A stretch of DNA of 64,000 nucleotides, taken from positions 169,397-233,396 of the forward strand of contig QHSU01000057.1 of assembly GCA_003220535.1 (NCBI GenBank). The letters are read 5' to 3'. Below the pieces are notes generated by a model that worked only from the letters and a program-made list of their open reading frames with translations, was not told the origin of the DNA and ran no database searches. The position numbers and the translations under genes are program-made. This stretch comes from Candidatus Rokuibacteriota bacterium. Its GTDB lineage: Bacteria > Methylomirabilota > Methylomirabilia > Rokubacteriales > CSP1-6. Below, in pieces: positions 60,565 to 64,000 of this stretch; the stretch's first letter is position 1; every line of letters begins with the position of its first letter.

Positions 60565-61380
60565 ATGCCCACGTCACTCGTGACATACGCCGCCGACGGC
60601 CGCGTCGGCATCGTCTCGCTGAACCGGCCCGACAAGCTCAACGCCATCAGCGCCGACCTCAAGCACGCCCTCGTCGAGCGCTTCCACGAGGCCGACCGCG
60701 ACTCGGCCACCAGTGTGGTGGTGCTCCGCGCCGAGGGCCGGAGCTTCTGCGCCGGTTACGACATCGCGCCCAACCCGGCACGGACGGAGCGGCGGGGGAA
60801 CGCGCTGGCGTGGCACGAGTCGCTCACCGATGACGTCGCGCTGGAGATGACGCCCTGGGACATGAAAAAGCCGGTGATCGCCTCCGTGCAGGGACACTGC
60901 CTGGGCGGGGGCTGCGAGCTGGTGATGATGTGCGATCTCACGGTCGCCGCCGACGATGCTCTCTTCGGCGAGCCTGAGATCCGCTTCTCGAACGTCGGCC
61001 CCGCGCTCGTCATGCCCTTCGTCATCGGGCTCAAGCGCGCCCGCGAGCTCCTGTATCTCGGCGATCCCATCGACGCGCAGACGGCGCTGCAGTACGGGAT
61101 GGTGAACCGCGTCGTGCCGCGGGCCGAACTCCAGGCCGCGACCTTGAAGTTCGCGCGCCGGATGGCCCTGATTTCGCCGGAGGCCCTCGCGGGGACGAAG
61201 CTGGCGATTAACCGTGGCGCCGAGGCCGTCGGATTCCGCAACGCCATCCGCGCGGGGCTCGACATCCTGGCGCCGCTCTACGCGGCCCGCACCGAGGTCG
61301 GGGTGAAGTTCGACGAGATCCGGGAGAAGGACGGGCTCGGCGCCGCACTGCGCTGGCGGGCGGCGCAGTTCGCCGAGTAG
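60565..61380 (+). CDS. Enoyl-CoA hydratase/isomerase (crotonase) family protein
   Basis: A 271-residue crotonase. Oxyanion-hole segments RSFCAGYDI and QGHCLGGGCELVMMCD are intact, followed by LFGEPEIRFSNVGPALVMPF, with Glu at the usual acid/base region, and NRVVPRAEL. GAGGAG precedes ATG 60565. It begins 10 bp after the RsbW-like gene in the same direction, perhaps by chance. Product could hydrate an enoyl-CoA or perform a related isomerase or lyase reaction. Confidence 0.92.
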   Translation: MPTSLVTYAADGRVGIVSLNRPDKLNAISADLKHALVERFHEADRDSATSVVVLRAEGRSFCAGYDIAPNPARTERRGNALAWHESLTDDVALEMTPWDMKKPVIASVQGHCLGGGCELVMMCDLTVAADDALFGEPEIRFSNVGPALVMPFVIGLKRARELLYLGDPIDAQTALQYGMVNRVVPRAELQAATLKFARRMALISPEALAGTKLAINRGAEAVGFRNAIRAGLDILAPLYAARTEVGVKFDEIREKDGLGAALRWRAAQFAE

Positions 61381-61385
61381 CGCGG

Positions 61386-61536
61386 CGGAGGGCGCACGGG
61401 GCGGGGGACCGGGTGGCCCGCGAGGGGCTCCGTCACCCACTCGCCCGAATCGCAGCTCTTCGAGCTGCGGACGGGACGAGGGGGTCCCACTTCGCCCCTC
61501 GCGGGCCCCCCGGTCCCCCGCCCCGTGCGCCCTCCG
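61386..61536. repeat. R2b element: conserved core inside near-perfect 42-bp inverted arms (copy 2)
   Basis: Left arm 61386-61427 and right arm 61495-61536 are inverted at 41 of 42 positions (beginning CGGAGGGCGCACGGGGCGGG). The 67-nt core 61428-61494 is 64/67 identical to 25824-25890 and contains the hairpin GCAGCTC-TTC-GAGCTGC. The arms share no sequence with the 25.8-kb copy. It fills the gap between two convergent crotonase genes, starting 6 bp after a stop codon. Confidence 0.82.
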
Positions 61537-61555
61537 GGCGCCGCTCAGCTACCCG

Positions 61556-62362
61556 CTAGCGGCCCTTGAAGGCGGGCTTGCGCTTTTCGACGAACGCGCG
61601 TGCCGACTCCTGGAAGTCTTCGCTCAGGTGGAGCCCCAGTCCCTGCGTGTAGTAGCGGGACTGGCGCTGCATCTCGTTGACGAACCACCGCATGACCCGC
61701 ACGTTGGCCCGGACGGCGAGCGGCGGGTTCTCGAGAATCTCCGCGGCGAGGGCCTCGGCGGTGGAGATCATCTCGGAAGACGGGACGACGCGGTTCACCA
61801 TGCCGTGCCGGAGCGCTTCTTCGGCCGTGAACATCCGGCCGGTCAGGGCGACCTCGTTGGCGAACCGGCTGCCCGTCCAGAACCAGGTGGCCACCCAGTG
61901 CTGGCCGCCGCCGAGGCCGCGCTGCACCTCGCGGATCTGAAACTTCGTCCCCTCGGCCGCCACGACCAGATCACACGATTGGGACAGCGAATAGCCCAGG
62001 CCGAGCGCGTAGCCGTGCACCGCGGCGATCACCGGCTTCCAGTTGACGGTGTCGCCGAGCCCGTTTTCTCGCGATCGCCGTCCAGCCGGCCCGCCGAGCC
62101 GCTTGAGCTCCTCGCGCGTGCGGAGCTGCCGCTGCTGCACGTCGGCCCCGGAGCAAAAGGCGCGGCCGGCCCCGCTGAGAATCGCGACCTTGAGCTCGGG
62201 GTCGGCGTCGAACGCGAAGAGTGCGTCGTTGACGTCTTCGACCAGCTGGTCGTTGGCCGCGTTGAGCTTCTCCGGGCGGTTCAGGATGATATGGCACACC
62301 GCGCCCTTCGTCTCGTACCGCACCGTTCCGAATTTCGGCGTGCCGTTGTCCCGTGTGGTCAT
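61556..62362 (-). CDS. Enoyl-CoA hydratase/isomerase (crotonase) family protein
   Basis: A 268-residue crotonase with RAFCSGADVQQRQL and HGYALGLGYSLSQSCDLVVA forming the oxyanion hole, then FQIREVQRGLGGGQHWVATW and NRVVPSSEM. AGGGAG precedes ATG 62362. It differs considerably from the convergent crotonase at 60565, so the two probably act on different acyl-CoA substrates. The downstream segment FVNEMQRQSRYYTQGLGLHL is a typical helical C terminus. Confidence 0.92.
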   Translation of the reverse strand: MTTRDNGTPKFGTVRYETKGAVCHIILNRPEKLNAANDQLVEDVNDALFAFDADPELKVAILSGAGRAFCSGADVQQRQLRTREELKRLGGPAGRRSRENGLGDTVNWKPVIAAVHGYALGLGYSLSQSCDLVVAAEGTKFQIREVQRGLGGGQHWVATWFWTGSRFANEVALTGRMFTAEEALRHGMVNRVVPSSEMISTAEALAAEILENPPLAVRANVRVMRWFVNEMQRQSRYYTQGLGLHLSEDFQESARAFVEKRKPAFKGR

Positions 62363-62394
62363 CGGAAGCTCCCTGACTGCTTCTTCACGCTCGT

Positions 62395-62435
62395 CTCGGC
62401 CAGCGGGGCAGCCCGGCGACGGCCCGCGGCTCGCA
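62395..62435 (+). repeat. Degenerate R1 repeat (copy E)
   Basis: CTCGGCCAGCGGGGCAGCCC followed by GGCGACGGCCCGCGGCTCGC matches R1 positions from the tenth base to the end with several substitutions and a short gap. Lies 33 bp upstream of the leftward crotonase start, with the R1 head facing that gene. Confidence 0.55.
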
Positions 62436-62452
62436 CTGCCGCCGTCGCGAGC

Positions 62453-63499
62453 TCATTTGAACGCCGGCATCACTTGCTGCGTGAGGATCTGCAAGGTCCG
62501 CGTCTCCTGCCCCTTCGGCAAGAGCCCACCCGGGTTCAACTCGGCCGCGACGCCGTTCAGACTGAGCTCTTCCCGGAGCTGCGTGAAACGGCCGACCAGG
62601 CCCGGGCCGGTGCCGAAGGCGACCTTGGTGCTCAGGATCTCGGGGTACGTGAGGGTCGACAGGGTCTTGGCTTGAGCCACGCGTCGCTCGGCCGGGCCGG
62701 TCCCGGCACGCCCGATCGGCGCGCGAGTCAGATCAGCCTGACGCTGGAAGTAGTACATGATGGTTTCCTCCGGCTCTTCCACGGCGGCCTTCTCGGTGGG
62801 AGCGGCGTACACCGGGATCCGGAGGCACACGTCGCCGTCGCCGGCGTGGCCCGCTTCGCGCCACGCTTCGCGATAGCGTCGCACGTGTCCGGCCAGCTCG
62901 GGGATGTTCATGCCCCGAAGCCCGACGAAAATCGGCAGGCCCATCCGGCCGACGTGCGGAAAGGTCTCCGGGGTCGTCGCGGCCATCCGGACCGGCGGAT
63001 GCGGCTGTTGATACGGGCGCGGGGTGACCGTGGTGTCGGCGAAGCGGTAGAACTTGCCTTCATAGCTGAAGGGCTCGCCCTTCCAGGCCGTCAGGATGAT
63101 CTCCAGGGCTTCGAAGAACCGCGCCTGGCTCTCTTGGTAGGGAACGCCGAGCGCGTCGTAGGCGCGCGGGCCTCCGCTTCGGCCCACGCCGAAATCGAAC
63201 CGTCCCTGGCTCAGGTGATCGAGCGTCGCGACCTCGCCGGCGACGCGGAGCGGGTGGTTCAACGGAAGGAGCTGTACCGCCGTGCCGACGCGCAGGCGCC
63301 GGGTCCGCGCCACGATCCAGCTCGCGACCAGAAGGGGCGCCGACAGCACCGAGCGGGTGGGGTTGACGAGCATTTCCGCCAGCCACACGACGTCGAGCCC
63401 CCAGCTCTCCGCTGCGTCGACGAGCTCGAACAGCTCGCGGAATGCGTCGCCCTGGCTACTCCCACGCCGTATCTGCTCGGTGAAAATTCCGAAGTCCAT
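62453..63499 (-). CDS. LLM class flavin-dependent oxidoreductase
   Basis: A 348-residue luciferase-like protein starting MDFGIFTEQIRRG with AGGGAG before ATG 63499; an upstream ATG in frame (63673) would add a low-complexity leader. TAVQLLPLNHPLRVAGEVAT, HLSQGRFDFGVGRSGGPRAY and PPVRMAATTPETFPHVGRMG are family blocks. FMN is the likely cofactor. Leftward with the crotonase gene downstream, 90 bp apart. Confidence 0.92.
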   Translation of the reverse strand: MDFGIFTEQIRRGSSQGDAFRELFELVDAAESWGLDVVWLAEMLVNPTRSVLSAPLLVASWIVARTRRLRVGTAVQLLPLNHPLRVAGEVATLDHLSQGRFDFGVGRSGGPRAYDALGVPYQESQARFFEALEIILTAWKGEPFSYEGKFYRFADTTVTPRPYQQPHPPVRMAATTPETFPHVGRMGLPIFVGLRGMNIPELAGHVRRYREAWREAGHAGDGDVCLRIPVYAAPTEKAAVEEPEETIMYYFQRQADLTRAPIGRAGTGPAERRVAQAKTLSTLTYPEILSTKVAFGTGPGLVGRFTQLREELSLNGVAAELNPGGLLPKGQETRTLQILTQQVMPAFK

Positions 63500-63725
63500 G
63501 AGGTCTCCCTTCCTGGCGCCCGCGGCCGTGACGACCCTCGCTCCCATCGCGCGGTCGGCCAGGGGCTTTCCGCCGTGACAGGGCCACCAGGTGACTCCTG
63601 CCCGGCCCACCGGGAGCGATACTGCTCCGGCGCCGACCGTGCCGTCAAGGAGCCCGTGAGCACGAGCACTCATCGTTCTCGGGCCTCCGGCGAATTTCTG
63701 GAAATTGTTTGGGTTCTTCGGGGGA
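63500..63725. other. Intergenic region upstream of LLM gene
   Basis: No gene seen. Composition drops after 63680 (AATTTCTGGAAATTGTTTGG), an AT-rich patch in an otherwise GC-rich window that probably contains divergent promoter elements. Confidence 0.4.
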
Positions 63726-63773
63726 ATTTCCTGACGACTTATAGGGGAGATTTCCTGACGACTTATAGGGGAG
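63726..63773 (+). repeat. Perfect 24-bp tandem duplication
   Basis: ATTTCCTGACGACTTATAGG plus GGAG occurs twice head to tail (63726-63749 and 63750-63773) with no mismatch. It lies in the relatively AT-rich gap between divergent genes and could duplicate a regulatory site. Confidence 0.85.
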
Positions 63774-63879
63774 ACCCCGAATTGAGCGCCACCGGCGCGT
63801 ACTCTACCGTAGCAGTGCTGTGAGGCAAACGGGGGCGATGAGTCCGTCGCAGGGCCGGTATCGCCCGGGGGGCTCGGCG

Positions 63880-64000
63880 ATGATGACGACAGTGAGGTGG
63901 GCGGGTGCCGCGGCAGTCGCAGCGGCGGCGCTGGTGCTCGGGCCTGGGCGTCCTCTGGCCGCCCACCAGCCCGAGACTCTCGCGAACAGCATCACGTTGG
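63880..64000 (+). CDS. Exported protein of unknown function (3' partial)
   Basis: From ATG 63880 (or 63883; ATG 63838 is in the same frame) the chain reads MMTTVRWAGAAAVAAAALVL then GPGRPLAAHQPETLANSITL and runs off the window. It is a clear Sec signal peptide with probable cleavage after PLAA. The mature protein is cut after about ten residues, so no function can be assigned. Confidence 0.55.
   Translation, partial: MMTTVRWAGAAAVAAAALVLGPGRPLAAHQPETLANSITL

Noticed and set aside
1..64000. CRISPR arrays, tRNA or rRNA genes, integrases
   Set aside because: No regularly spaced direct repeats, no tRNA T-arm-like signatures in a cloverleaf context, and no recombinase or transposase frames were seen; the R1 and R2 repeats are dispersed, not arrayed.

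Overview
The window is GC-rich, gene-dense DNA from a heterotrophic soil or subsurface bacterium. Its gene mix is four LLM-type (luciferase-like) flavin oxidoreductases, four intact SDRs plus one relic, three short MetE-like proteins, two CoxL-type molybdenum hydroxylases, a Bug/TctC binding protein, a class III CoA-transferase and many hybrid histidine kinases. From general knowledge this resembles Candidatus Rokubacteria (Methylomirabilota); that assignment is an inference from gene content only. I saw no rRNA, tRNA, CRISPR array, transposase or phage gene.

Layout. 0-12 kb: a hybrid histidine kinase cut by the left edge, a CMD protein, a TctC-like binding protein, a lone CoxL-like subunit, a TPR protein, a secreted CHRD protein, an MDR reductase, CinA and an alpha/beta hydrolase, then a decay zone (11.4-12.0 kb) with relics of an amidohydrolase and an SDR. 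12-18 kb: SDRs, an operon of sugar-isomerase-like, MetE-like and SDR genes, and a NIPSNAP-SDR-LLM operon. 18-25 kb: a PsiE-like membrane protein, an operon of hybrid kinase, metallophosphoesterase and nucleotidyltransferase, a YHS mini-protein and a second hybrid kinase. 24.6-31 kb: an envelope/stress group (MBL hydrolase, PLD lipoprotein, BON, CsbD, DUF3309, ferritin-like, methyltransferase and TPR genes). 31-39 kb: SDR, GMC dehydrogenase with a small subunit, Uma2 nuclease, gamma-glutamyltransferase and two divergent MetE-like paralogs.

39-50 kb is a divergent catabolic cluster. Leftward genes encode a 3-hydroxyisobutyrate-dehydrogenase-like protein, an SMP-30 lactonase and an LLM oxidoreductase. 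Rightward genes encode a three-subunit molybdenum hydroxylase, a VOC protein, an enolase-superfamily dehydratase and a dimethylglycine-dehydrogenase-like flavoprotein. A promoter with a perfect 8+8 palindrome in its spacer lies between the two arms. 50-55 kb: sterol-desaturase-like, phosphotriesterase-like, LLM, cupin and CoA-transferase genes. 55.4-60.6 kb is a signalling module: STAS antagonist, MBL hydrolase, CHASE2-SpoIIE phosphatase, FecR protein, OmpA lipoprotein and RsbW-like kinase. 60.5-64 kb: two crotonases, an LLM oxidoreductase and the start of a secreted protein.

Two dispersed non-coding element families stand out. R1 is a 51-bp hairpin-forming repeat (two full copies 48/51 identical, plus partial copies) lying 5' of genes. 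R2 elements lie just 3' of genes and carry a conserved core between long inverted arms whose sequence differs from copy to copy while staying self-complementary. Several genes also carry apparent lesions or lack normal starts (a 3' frameshift in the enolase-superfamily gene, ATA- and ACG-like starts, a TGA at codon 5). These could be biological or consensus errors.
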